Of a stretch of DNA of 30,644 nucleotides, positions 1 to 6,987 are shown in pieces; within the stretch, counting starts at the first letter, position 1; every line of letters begins with the position of its first letter. Made by a program: the position numbers and the translations under genes. The notes under the pieces are model-generated. The model saw only the letters and a list, made by a program, of their open reading frames with translations, was not told where the DNA came from and did not search any database. Source of the stretch: a virus. Location: positions 1-30,644 of the IMG/VR virus record IMGVR_UViG_3300040781_000269; one strand, given 5' to 3'.

Positions 1-150
1 GAAGATGAGGTTGATTTAGATGCAATGAATAAAAAAGAGTTAGTAAAATACATGAAAGAATTTGATATAAAAATTAAAGGTTGGAAAAATCTTGATGAGG
101 ATGAGTTAAGGGACGCCATAGAAGACGCAATTGATGAATTACAAGATTAA
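1..150 (+). CDS. C-terminal fragment of an acidic protein with a SAP/HeH-like end
   Basis: An open frame runs from the first base to a TAA at 148-150, giving 49 residues. The start lies outside the window. The visible part is rich in Asp and Glu. Its core (MNKKELVKYMKEFDIKIKG, then W, then LDEDELRDAIEDAI) has the helix-extended-helix rhythm of SAP/HeH/LEM-type nucleic-acid-binding motifs found at the ends of many phage proteins. That resemblance is to a pattern only; the parent protein is unknown. It ends 11 bases before the clamp gene, whose ribosome binding site (AAGGAGAA) lies just after this stop, so the two are probably co-transcribed. Confidence 0.6.
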   Translation, partial: EDEVDLDAMNKKELVKYMKEFDIKIKGWKNLDEDELRDAIEDAIDELQD

Positions 151-161
151 GGAGAATAATA

Positions 162-944
162 ATGGCTAAAAAAACAAAGGATAATGATATCAATGTAAAA
201 TCTATTATCAATACTATGCAAGTAATTAATAGTATTGATAACTCTTCTGTTTTATTTAAAGAAGATGCTTTAGTTAATACATCAACATCAGGTGATATTA
301 TATTAAGATATGAGGGATCGACTTTTAATGAGGAATTTGCTGTTACTGATTTAAATCAATTTATATCAGCTTTTCAAATTTTTGATGGTTTTGATTACCA
401 ATTTAAAAATGAGTCAATAATTTTTAAAAGTCAAAATGATAAAAAGAGTTTTAATTTTACTCTTGAGTATGGTGATATTAAAAAAGATATTGAGAATGAT
501 ATAGAGAAGGCAGTTGAACATATTGATAGTTTTAAAAGTAGATTATCTGAGTTAGACGATCATAATTTTTTCTCATTTGAATTTGCACCTGAGACAATTA
601 AGGAATTAAAAAACATTTCAAGTAAATTTGGTTTAAAGGATCTTTGTATATCTTTTAATAAAGGCAAAAAGAAAGATAAAATTAATTTTAAATTAATTAA
701 TATTGATCTTAAAAATGAGAGAGAATATGATATTGAATTAAATCTTTTAAAAGAAAGCAAATTTGATCATAATCATGAATTTTTCATAGATATTAATAAT
801 TTAATAGAAATGCCTTGGACTTGTTATTATTTTGAGGAAGAGGAAGATGTATACTTAGTTTCTGATGATGGTAAATATGATATGACTATATCACATTTAA
901 TAGATGATGATATAATGGATGATGATTTCGAAGATATAGATTAA
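162..944 (+). CDS. 45: DNA polymerase sliding clamp (T4 gp45-like)
   Basis: The 260-residue protein resembles T4 gp45 (228 residues) in its first half: an N-terminal helix with NTMQVINSIDNSSVLF, a beta-rich run, then the AVTDLNQFISAFQIFDG segment matching gp45's DLNGFLGILSLV region. In T4 this trimeric ring tethers the polymerase to DNA and, with gp55 and gp33, activates late promoters. The C-terminus is strongly acidic (DDDIMDDDFEDID), as is the protein overall. A good AAGGAGAA site precedes the ATG. The clamp loader ATPase lies downstream with two small genes between them, close to the T4 arrangement 44-45. It is longer than T4 gp45, with extra lysine/glutamate-rich sequence around residues 100-130. 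The match is by eye and sequence identity is low. Confidence 0.75.
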   Translation: MAKKTKDNDINVKSIINTMQVINSIDNSSVLFKEDALVNTSTSGDIILRYEGSTFNEEFAVTDLNQFISAFQIFDGFDYQFKNESIIFKSQNDKKSFNFTLEYGDIKKDIENDIEKAVEHIDSFKSRLSELDDHNFFSFEFAPETIKELKNISSKFGLKDLCISFNKGKKKDKINFKLINIDLKNEREYDIELNLLKESKFDHNHEFFIDINNLIEMPWTCYYFEEEEDVYLVSDDGKYDMTISHLIDDDIMDDDFEDID

Positions 945-972
945 AAAATATTTAAAGAGGGTTATTTTAAAA

Positions 973-1185
973 ATGTCTAATGATAATATAAAATTTAAAT
1001 CATATAGAGATAATGAGGGTCTAATAAGTTATATGAAGATAGTTAAACTAAATGATTATTTTCATATTTTTTATGAGAGTAATAAATATCAAATTAAAAT
1101 AACCCCTGAATTAGATCATGATTTTACATTAGGTAACTGTGATTTAATAATTGAAAAAATCAAATCACAGTTACCTAATAAATAA
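973..1185 (+). CDS. Small protein of unknown function
   Basis: A 70-residue protein with AAAGAGGG at 954-961, eleven bases before the ATG. It contains two Tyr/Phe-rich strands (LNDYFHIFYESNKYQIKI) and a C-terminal helix, which looks like a small compact alpha/beta fold. I do not recognise a family. It lies between clamp and clamp loader genes, so a replication-linked role is possible but only inferred from position. Its last 18 codons contain a perfect 15-bp inverted repeat, described separately, which constrains both sequence and codon choice there. Confidence 0.6.
   Translation: MSNDNIKFKSYRDNEGLISYMKIVKLNDYFHIFYESNKYQIKITPELDHDFTLGNCDLIIEKIKSQLPNK
1131..1176 (+). repeat. Perfect 15-bp inverted repeat (stem-loop) at a gene's 3' end
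   Basis: AGGTAACTGTGATTT at 1131-1145 is the exact reverse complement of AAATCACAGTTACCT at 1162-1176, with a 16-base AT-rich loop. It lies inside the end of the 973-1185 gene, nine bases before its stop. No run of T follows, so it is not a canonical intrinsic terminator. It could be an mRNA 3'-end stabiliser, a processing site that separates clamp from clamp loader message, or a protein-binding palindrome. Confidence 0.75.
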
Positions 1186-1214
1186 ATTAAAATATATTTA
1201 TAAGGATTAAAATT

Positions 1215-1382
1215 ATGGATAAAATAAAATTAAATAAAAAAATTATTACATGTGCATCATGTGGTCATAAACAGGTTTTAAAACAACCACAAGGTATTGA
1301 TGTAACAGAAAAGTATGATATTAATGAATTAATACATTGTTTGAAATGCAAAGATAATAATTGGATTATTGAGGAAGATTAA
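1215..1382 (+). CDS. Small zinc-ribbon protein
   Basis: A 55-residue frame begins at ATG 1215, preceded by AAGGATT at 1202-1208, and stops two bases before the clamp loader ATG. It contains two CxxC knuckles: CASC (Cys13, Cys16) and CLKC (Cys42, Cys45). Four cysteines in this spacing normally bind one zinc ion in a zinc-ribbon fold. The protein at 6497-6697 has its four cysteines at the same residue numbers, although the rest differs. Its function is unknown. Small zinc ribbons in phages often bind nucleic acids or RNA polymerase, but nothing here shows the partner. Confidence 0.65.
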   Translation: MDKIKLNKKIITCASCGHKQVLKQPQGIDVTEKYDINELIHCLKCKDNNWIIEED

Positions 1383-1384
1383 TC

Positions 1385-2374
1385 ATGGCAGATTTAAAGA
1401 TTACAGATAAACAATCTAATGAGATGACATGGGTTCAAAAATATAGACCAAATAATATTAATGATGTAATTTTACCTAAAAGATATTCATCAATGTTTGC
1501 TAATATGGTTGCTTCTGGTCAAGTACAGAGTATGATATTTTCTGGTCGTCAGGGATCAGGTAAAAGCACCAGTGCTTTTGCTTTAGCTAAAACTCTTAAA
1601 TGGGAGACTTTAGTTATTAATGCATCTGATGATAGAGGTATTGATGTTTTGAGAGGAACACTAAAAGATTATTGTGAGAGAGGTCTCCGTAATAATAAAC
1701 CTCGTATTGTTATATTGGAAGAAGCCGATAGCATGACACCACAGCTACAAGCAGGATTGCGTAGCATGATGGAGAAACATTCTCGTAGAGTTATATTTTT
1801 ATTTACAGCAAATGAACCGCATAAGATAATTGCACCTATTAGAGAGTCAAGATTGGTAGAAATTAATTTTAACTTTACTAAAGAAGAGATTGAAGAGATT
1901 AAAAAACCTTTATTTAGACGTATAAGACAAATATGTAAAATGGAAGGTGTTGTAATAGTAGATAAATCAACTTTGAGAGAATTTATATATGAATATATTG
2001 ATAATAGCTGTGATATGCGTAGATTAATACAAACAATACAAAATATAGCTATTACAAATGCATATACAGAAGTTGATGGTTCTATGGTTTATAAAATACC
2101 CAAACAAATTTATTTTAACGATTTTAAAGGTGATTTTGATGGATTAAAAGAAATTTTAAAAGATGGCAAACATGAGAGCTTATATAAATATGTAGGTGAT
2201 CATGCAGTAAATGAAATTTTTAAGTTAGTTGAAGATAATTTAGATAAATTTGCTAAAAAACATATATTTGATGTAATTGGCGCAATTACTATTTATGATA
2301 CTAATAATTTTATGTGTATGCGAACAAACTCAAATATGGTTAATTTTTTAAAAGAAATATCAAGTTATTTGTAG
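1385..2374 (+). CDS. 44: Clamp loader AAA+ ATPase subunit (T4 gp44-like)
   Basis: A 329-residue AAA+ protein, close to T4 gp44 (319). The N-terminal WVQKYRPN matches the WVEKYRP signature of clamp loader ATPases. Walker A is GRQGSGKST (residues 54-62), Walker B is IVILEEAD (108-115), and the sensor/arginine-finger region is LFTANEPHKIIAPIRESR (ending about residue 156, with the SRC-type Ser155-Arg156). Walker B reads EEAD rather than the commoner DEAD/DEFD. In T4 four gp44 subunits and one gp62 open the gp45 ring and load it on primed DNA. No gp62 was recognised next to it: the following gene is a methyltransferase. Confidence 0.92.
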   Translation: MADLKITDKQSNEMTWVQKYRPNNINDVILPKRYSSMFANMVASGQVQSMIFSGRQGSGKSTSAFALAKTLKWETLVINASDDRGIDVLRGTLKDYCERGLRNNKPRIVILEEADSMTPQLQAGLRSMMEKHSRRVIFLFTANEPHKIIAPIRESRLVEINFNFTKEEIEEIKKPLFRRIRQICKMEGVVIVDKSTLREFIYEYIDNSCDMRRLIQTIQNIAITNAYTEVDGSMVYKIPKQIYFNDFKGDFDGLKEILKDGKHESLYKYVGDHAVNEIFKLVEDNLDKFAKKHIFDVIGAITIYDTNNFMCMRTNSNMVNFLKEISSYL

Positions 2375-2392
2375 ATAAAGGATCTTGTTACT

Positions 2393-3529
2393 ATGCCAAA
2401 ATATATTTCAAAGCAATATACAGAAAAAGAGAAACAAAATATATTACAAAAATATAATATGGGTTTAATACCAAAGGCTAATATACCATTGGATATATTT
2501 AAAAATAATATTCAAGAGTTAATTGATTTTGGTATATATTGGGAAGATTGGAATGATGATAATGATTATAGAAGTCTTTTCAAAAAATTAGAACAAATGA
2601 GTGTTATTGATAAAATAGAAATTATAAAAGGTGAGAAATTTCTAAATTGGGGTAATGTATCATTTGTTCTTTTAGCAAATGTTTTCTTTAAACATATGTG
2701 GGAAGCAAGATCACATGATAAACCATCTTTATATGATATATGGCATGATCCTATAAAAATGCAAAAATTGCTTGATAAGTTTTTGAGAGATAAAAAAATT
2801 TTTAGATCGCATGAGAAAACTATGAAATTTTTTCGTAAATTTTTGAGATCTTTATCAGGTGGTTATTTTACATATAATTATAAACCGGATATTGCAAAAA
2901 TAATTTATGAATTATATGGTAGACGTGGCAAGGTTTTTGATTTTTCAATGGGGTGGGGTGCGAGACTTGTTGGTTTTTTAGCTTCTAGTTGTAAAGAATA
3001 TGTTGGTGTTGATGTTAATCATAAAAATTTTAAATCTTACGATATGATTGTTAAAGCATATTCTAAGAAAGGATTTCGTAAGAAAAAATTTGATTTTATC
3101 GAATGTCCTGCTGAAGATTTTAGACCAAAAAAATATAAGGAATATTTTGATCTATGTTTTTCATCACCACCTTATTTTATAAAAGAAATATATTCAAGTG
3201 ATGAAAATCAACATCATCTAAAACATGGTGATGATTATAATGATTGGATTGATGGTTTTTTGTTACCTATGATTCAAAATCAGTGGTATTTACTCAAAAA
3301 AGGTGGACGTTTGGTTATAAACATTGCTGATGTTACTATTAAGGGTAAGATATACCCATTAGAGAAAGATACGCTCTCCATTGCAAAACAGACAGGATTT
3401 AAGATAGATGAGATATTAAATCAAAAACTAAATAAATCACCTTTTATGCGTAATAAAGATGTAAACGAAAGAACTCAAGATAAGTTTGGTTTTAAATTTG
3501 AAAGAATTTATGTTTTTATAAAGGAGTAA
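2393..3529 (+). CDS. Amino-methyltransferase-like protein (SPPY motif)
   Basis: The 378-residue protein has a Rossmann methyltransferase core in its second half. Motif I is DFSMGWGARLVG (from residue 183), followed by an acidic motif II (YVGVDVNHKNF). The catalytic motif IV is SSPPY (residues 257-261), a variant of the D/N/S-PP-Y/F motif of N6-adenine and N4-cytosine methyltransferases. The KKGGRLVINIADV strand follows. The motif order I then IV is that of beta/gamma-type orders. The N-terminal ~170 residues are helical, basic and aromatic, and could recognise the target. No restriction endonuclease lies beside it, so it may protect phage DNA from host restriction. An RNA or small-molecule substrate cannot be excluded. 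Its start is 18 bases after the clamp loader stop. Confidence 0.75.
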   Translation: MPKYISKQYTEKEKQNILQKYNMGLIPKANIPLDIFKNNIQELIDFGIYWEDWNDDNDYRSLFKKLEQMSVIDKIEIIKGEKFLNWGNVSFVLLANVFFKHMWEARSHDKPSLYDIWHDPIKMQKLLDKFLRDKKIFRSHEKTMKFFRKFLRSLSGGYFTYNYKPDIAKIIYELYGRRGKVFDFSMGWGARLVGFLASSCKEYVGVDVNHKNFKSYDMIVKAYSKKGFRKKKFDFIECPAEDFRPKKYKEYFDLCFSSPPYFIKEIYSSDENQHHLKHGDDYNDWIDGFLLPMIQNQWYLLKKGGRLVINIADVTIKGKIYPLEKDTLSIAKQTGFKIDEILNQKLNKSPFMRNKDVNERTQDKFGFKFERIYVFIKE

Positions 3530-3532
3530 ATT

Positions 3533-3790
3533 ATGGGGTTTAAAGAAGCTAAATTAGAGATAGAAGCAAGATTTAATATAAACATTGATAACTTTAAGAC
3601 TTCTTTAAAGGGGAGTAAAGTTAAAAAATCTGATATATCAAAATTTAAACCATCTGATCTGTGTGAAGGTATGCAGATTGAATTTGAGCATACTACTGAT
3701 GCAATGGTTGCTCTCGAAATTGCATTGGCTCATTTAAATGAAAGAAAAGACTATTATTATAAATTAAAAAAATATGTTGAGAAAGACTAA
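3533..3790 (+). CDS. DUF5661-like small protein
   Basis: An 85-residue protein. Its C-terminal half, GMQIEFEHTTDAMVALEIAL followed by AHLNERKDYYYKLKK, matches the pattern I know as DUF5661: (E/D)xEHT(D/S)D, then IAxxHLxExxxYYxxLxxxE. This domain of unknown biochemical function is widespread in phages and in archaeal/bacterial mobile DNA. The gene has an AAAGGAG site and shares one base with the next gene (TAATG at 3788-3792), so translation is probably coupled. Confidence 0.7.
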   Translation: MGFKEAKLEIEARFNINIDNFKTSLKGSKVKKSDISKFKPSDLCEGMQIEFEHTTDAMVALEIALAHLNERKDYYYKLKKYVEKD

Positions 3791-4488
3791 TGCATTATTT
3801 TGGGTTAGAAAATCGAAAATTAAGAAAAGTTACAATTAATAGAGTTTATGATTTCATTCATAATAATGGTGATCGGTTAATTAAAGATAAAAATTTAATT
3901 TTTGATAAAATATCATTAGCAAATGGTATAAGTTTAAATTGTTATTTATGTCCTAAAAAATATGGATGTTGTAATGGTTCTCCATTTAAAGTTACCGATG
4001 ATTATAAAAATATGATTAAGATAATTTTAAAGGATTTAGATTATAAAGATATTAAAACGAATATAAAACAAATATTTAATAAGTCTAATATTATAAAAGA
4101 ATTAAAAGATAATGAAAACAAAAATCATTGTATTATGATGCAAGATATAAACTCAAGTATGAAAGGGTGTGTATTACAAAAATATGCAGTTGATCATGGT
4201 GATCATCCTTTAAAATATAAACCAATATCTTGTGCTTTATTTCCGTTAGATATTATAGTTTTAGATGATCATAGATATTTTATTTTTAGTAAAACTATAG
4301 ATGATAATGATCCTATTAATAAACTATCAAGATTTTGGGAAAGTGTTAAATATATGCCTTGTATGAGTGGTACAAAAGATGGTTTTATTTTACAAAAACC
4401 AATATACATTGAATTTGAAAAAGAGATAAGATTTTATTTAGGGGATAACTCATATGAAAGAATTTATAGATTTTTTCAACAATCTTGA
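3790..4488 (+). CDS. Cysteine-cluster protein resembling DUF3109/YkgJ-type metal-binding proteins
   Basis: The 232-residue protein has a Cys cluster CYLCPKKYGCC (Cys51, 54, 60, 61) and further cysteines at 114, 127, 148 and 191. The segment around Cys127-Cys148 (GCVLQKYAVDHG, then YKPISCALFPLDI) resembles the DUF3109 pattern in which a cysteine is followed by an 'xKPxSCxLFPxR' element. Such proteins probably bind zinc or an Fe-S cluster. The family's reaction is not established. It overlaps the first GNAT-like gene by 35 bases and sits at the head of a cassette with two GNATs and a PLP enzyme, which suggests a shared pathway. Confidence in the family is moderate and rests on cysteine spacing. 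Confidence 0.55.
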   Translation: MHYFGLENRKLRKVTINRVYDFIHNNGDRLIKDKNLIFDKISLANGISLNCYLCPKKYGCCNGSPFKVTDDYKNMIKIILKDLDYKDIKTNIKQIFNKSNIIKELKDNENKNHCIMMQDINSSMKGCVLQKYAVDHGDHPLKYKPISCALFPLDIIVLDDHRYFIFSKTIDDNDPINKLSRFWESVKYMPCMSGTKDGFILQKPIYIEFEKEIRFYLGDNSYERIYRFFQQS

Positions 4489-5509
4489 TATAAAAAAACC
4501 ATCAATTGATAAGCATTTAGAGATTCAAAAGTATTTTGATAAATATTTTGAGTCACATGATTATTCAACCTCACGTATGAGTTTTTTAGATTTATATTGT
4601 CAGGAAAAATATTTTTATACAATAGTTGATGATACTTTTTTATATTTTAATTTATCAATATATAAGAGAAAAAAAGGTGGGTCTATAACTCTATCTTCTG
4701 CACCAATTAATAAAAATGGTGATATCAATAAAGAAAAAGATATAATAGATTACTTATCAAATCATGGTGTTAATATAATTATATCTGAAGAAGATATGGA
4801 AAGGTATAATTATAGTGATTGGAAATATTTATCAACTTTTGATGATTATATTGCTAGTTCTGAAAAGCTTATTGAACTCAAAGGTAAAGATTTTAAAAAA
4901 CTTAGATGGCGTAAGAATCAATATGAGAAGCAATTAAATATTAATCTAATGGAAAATTTGTTTATAACAAATCCTTCCAATAATACAATTAGTAAATCAT
5001 TAGATCTTCTTGATCATTGGTTAAATAGATGGAAAAATAATAATAATCGTATTTGGGAAGACCCATCAGCATATATTAAGCGATATCATAAAGACATCAA
5101 TAATTTAGATTTGTTTCAATATCTATCGATACATGATGTTCAAAGTGAACAACAACTTGTATATGAATTAACAGAAAAAATATCAAATGATCATATTTTA
5201 TCAACAACTGGTTATAGACATTATGATTATAATTTATTACCCGAAGCTAATGAGATGATTTTGCTTAGAGGTATTGATAATTGGTATAATAAAATAGGGA
5301 ATCATTTTTTAATAAATTTAGGTTATTGTGGTTTTAATGGGAAGCTTAAAAAACAAAAAATGAAATATAAACCAATTAAAGTACTTAAACATTATAAGAA
5401 AGAATCAGATACATCATTAATAATGAAAAATTTTGATAAATTTAAATTATTAAAGGATTTAAAACTCAAGATAACAAATCCACGCTTAAAATCTACTTGG
5501 AGAAAATAA
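4454..5509 (+). CDS. GNAT-fold acyl/aminoacyltransferase-like protein (DUF2156-like), copy 1
   Basis: The 351-residue protein starts within the preceding gene; AGGGG at 4440-4444 supports the ATG. A middle segment, DDYIASSEKLIELKGKDF followed by KKLRWRKN, matches the 'DYxYxxxxLxxLxGKxxxxxRxxxN' pattern of DUF2156, the C-terminal domain family of phosphatidylglycerol lysyltransferases. The C-terminal NLGYCGFNGKLKKQKMKY plus P matches that family's 'NxxxDxGxxGLxxxKxxYxP' ending. These are tandem GNAT folds; characterised relatives transfer an amino acid from aminoacyl-tRNA to a lipid. The acceptor here is unknown. The next gene is a paralog with the same landmarks. There is no membrane segment, so it should be cytosolic. 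Confidence 0.55.
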   Translation: MKEFIDFFNNLDIKKPSIDKHLEIQKYFDKYFESHDYSTSRMSFLDLYCQEKYFYTIVDDTFLYFNLSIYKRKKGGSITLSSAPINKNGDINKEKDIIDYLSNHGVNIIISEEDMERYNYSDWKYLSTFDDYIASSEKLIELKGKDFKKLRWRKNQYEKQLNINLMENLFITNPSNNTISKSLDLLDHWLNRWKNNNNRIWEDPSAYIKRYHKDINNLDLFQYLSIHDVQSEQQLVYELTEKISNDHILSTTGYRHYDYNLLPEANEMILLRGIDNWYNKIGNHFLINLGYCGFNGKLKKQKMKYKPIKVLKHYKKESDTSLIMKNFDKFKLLKDLKLKITNPRLKSTWRK

Positions 5510-6465
5510 TGTCATTTTTAAATGAACTAAAATTTAAACATATAGAGTTTGATGATTTAGAAAAATATTCACAATATTATAATAATCTAAATAATCGTTT
5601 CTATAAATCGTTTATGTATTTAACACAATCAAAAAAATTTATATATACTTTTTATAAAAAAGCTCTTTTGATTTTTAAAAGAGGGCATATAATGAATAAT
5701 AAATATGTTTATCTTTTAGTACCACCAATTACAAAAAATAATGATAGAAAACTTGAGTTAGAAATTATAAATGATTTAGCATTAATTGGTGTGAAAACTA
5801 AATTAACAATAGATGATGTAATTATTTATGGTTTAGATATTGACAATCTCATGATTGATAAAGGAAATGATGAGTTTATATATTCTGCTAAAAAGATATG
5901 TTTAATGAAAGGCAAAAAATGGGGTCGAGTTAGAACATATATCAATAAAAATAATCAACTTGTGGAAAATGGTCAATTAAGAGTTGAGACTACACGTAGA
6001 GTTGATCCTTTAACCATGCGTAGATTAATAAAAATTACAGATTATTGGATAAAGCATCATAAAAATATGAAAGGAATTAAATATTATCTAAATAATCTAA
6101 ATAATTTTAAACCAGCATATATCACATACGTAGAAAATTCAAATAATGATATTTTAGCATATATGATTGTTGAAAATTATGGTAATGAGTTAATTTTAAC
6201 GATGCCAGTAAAGAATTATAAAATTAACTGGAAATATGATATTAATGCTTTTGTTATGAATAAAGTTGCTGAGTATTGGTTAAATTATTATATATTTACT
6301 TATGATAAATTAGATGTTCAAATGAATATTGGTGCTAGCGTTAATGATAAAGGACTACATAAAAATAAAAATAAATATGAACCAATAATTATACAACAGA
6401 TTTATAATAATAAAGTTGACACAACATTAATTAATGATATATATTTAGATATAAATATCTTATAG
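5509..6465 (+). CDS. GNAT-fold acyl/aminoacyltransferase-like protein (DUF2156-like), copy 2
   Basis: The 318-residue protein is placed at ATG 5509, which overlaps the previous stop (TAATG) and has GGAG at 5499-5502. A TTG at 5497 is in frame but lies at the ribosome binding site. It is a paralog of copy 1: EFIYSAKKICLMKGKKWG followed by RVRTYINKN corresponds to the 'IASSEKLIELKGKDFKKLRWRKN' stretch, and MNIGASVNDKGLHKNKNKYE plus P corresponds to copy 1's C-terminal signature. The middle (TDYWIKHHK, then ITYVENSNNDILAYMIVENY) looks like the GNAT beta strands. The pair diverged long ago, because identity outside the landmarks is low. The two could form a heterodimer or act on different acceptors. 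Confidence 0.55.
   Translation: MSFLNELKFKHIEFDDLEKYSQYYNNLNNRFYKSFMYLTQSKKFIYTFYKKALLIFKRGHIMNNKYVYLLVPPITKNNDRKLELEIINDLALIGVKTKLTIDDVIIYGLDIDNLMIDKGNDEFIYSAKKICLMKGKKWGRVRTYINKNNQLVENGQLRVETTRRVDPLTMRRLIKITDYWIKHHKNMKGIKYYLNNLNNFKPAYITYVENSNNDILAYMIVENYGNELILTMPVKNYKINWKYDINAFVMNKVAEYWLNYYIFTYDKLDVQMNIGASVNDKGLHKNKNKYEPIIIQQIYNNKVDTTLINDIYLDINIL
6450..6457 (+). promoter_or_regulatory. Candidate T4-type late promoter (TATAAATA)
   Basis: An exact TATAAATA octamer lies inside the end of the second GNAT gene, 39 bases before the ATG of the zinc-ribbon gene at 6497. T4 late promoters consist of this octamer about 6-7 bases before the start point and need no -35 element. The 20 bases after it are AT-rich. 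In DNA this AT-rich the octamer is expected by chance about ten times per strand, so its position is the only support. Confidence 0.4.
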
Positions 6466-6496
6466 ATATTTTGATATTTTGTTGTTAGGAGAATTT

Positions 6497-6697
6497 ATGC
6501 GTAAATATAAAATGAAAAAAATTGGATTTGATTGCCCTTTTTGTCATATGGAAAATTTTGATTTCTTGAGCTCAAAGAATAATCTTTTAATTAAGAATGA
6601 ACTAAAAGATGGTTACATATGTAAGGGTTGTGGTATAAGAATACCGGAAACACTTATCATAAGTTTTATTGATGATTATAATTATAAATTTGTATGA
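6497..6697 (+). CDS. Small zinc-ribbon protein
   Basis: The 66-residue protein is placed at ATG 6497 because AGGAGAA lies at 6487-6493. Upstream in-frame TTG codons sit at or before that site. The sequence carries CPFC (Cys13, Cys16) and CKGC (Cys42, Cys45), a four-cysteine zinc-ribbon arrangement, followed by a short hydrophobic tail. The cysteine positions are the same as in the 55-residue protein at 1215-1382. Its stop overlaps the next start (ATGA). The function is unknown. Its place in the GNAT/PLP cassette may be meaningful or may reflect gene packing only. Confidence 0.6.
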   Translation: MRKYKMKKIGFDCPFCHMENFDFLSSKNNLLIKNELKDGYICKGCGIRIPETLIISFIDDYNYKFV

Positions 6698-6987
6698 GCC
6701 ATAATATAAAATTAAATATGATGGAAGTCATTTTTGATGAGTTTCATAAAAATTTAGAATCGAGAGTTAAGAATATCATACAAAATATATTATCTGAGGA
6801 AGATTATAAAATATATGATGAATTATTAGTTAAAAATAATTTAGATAACATTCATGATTTTCTAATAAAAAAAGTTGGTTTAATAAGTTTTGCTGTCAGT
6901 GAGATGATTATTGAAAAAAATTCTTTAGAGGTTGAAATAATATTTGATATTTTTATCAATGATACAAAGATTGAGGACATTAACTAA
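6694..6987 (+). CDS. Small protein of unknown function
   Basis: A 97-residue protein with starts and stops overlapping both neighbours (ATGA at 6694-6697, TAATG at 6985-6989), so it is likely to be translationally coupled. The predicted make-up is mostly helical in the first two thirds (EVIFDEFHKNLESRVKNIIQ), followed by an LEVEIIFDIFIND beta-like end. It has no cysteines and no recognisable motif. I do not recognise a family. Confidence 0.6.
   Translation: MSHNIKLNMMEVIFDEFHKNLESRVKNIIQNILSEEDYKIYDELLVKNNLDNIHDFLIKKVGLISFAVSEMIIEKNSLEVEIIFDIFINDTKIEDIN

Noticed and set aside
560-760. Minus-strand open frames (560-760, 12918-13124, 22239-22433, 23276-23479, 26077-26301, 26824-27063, 27322-27609, 28560-28832, 29389-29694, 30024-30206)
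   Set aside because: All lie opposite well-supported + strand genes, have no ribosome binding site that I can see, and encode low-complexity Ser/Leu/Ile/Phe-rich chains that mirror the + strand codons.
2183-2190. TATAAATA inside the clamp loader gene, and another at 20219-20226
   Set aside because: Both are about 170-200 bases from the next start and inside coding sequence; such octamers are expected by chance at this base composition.
6479-6496. Longer versions of genes from upstream TTG codons (5497, 6479, 8268, 12843, 16441, 29381)
   Set aside because: In each case a better ATG follows a clear ribosome binding site, and the upstream codon falls in the leader, promoter-like DNA or a hairpin.
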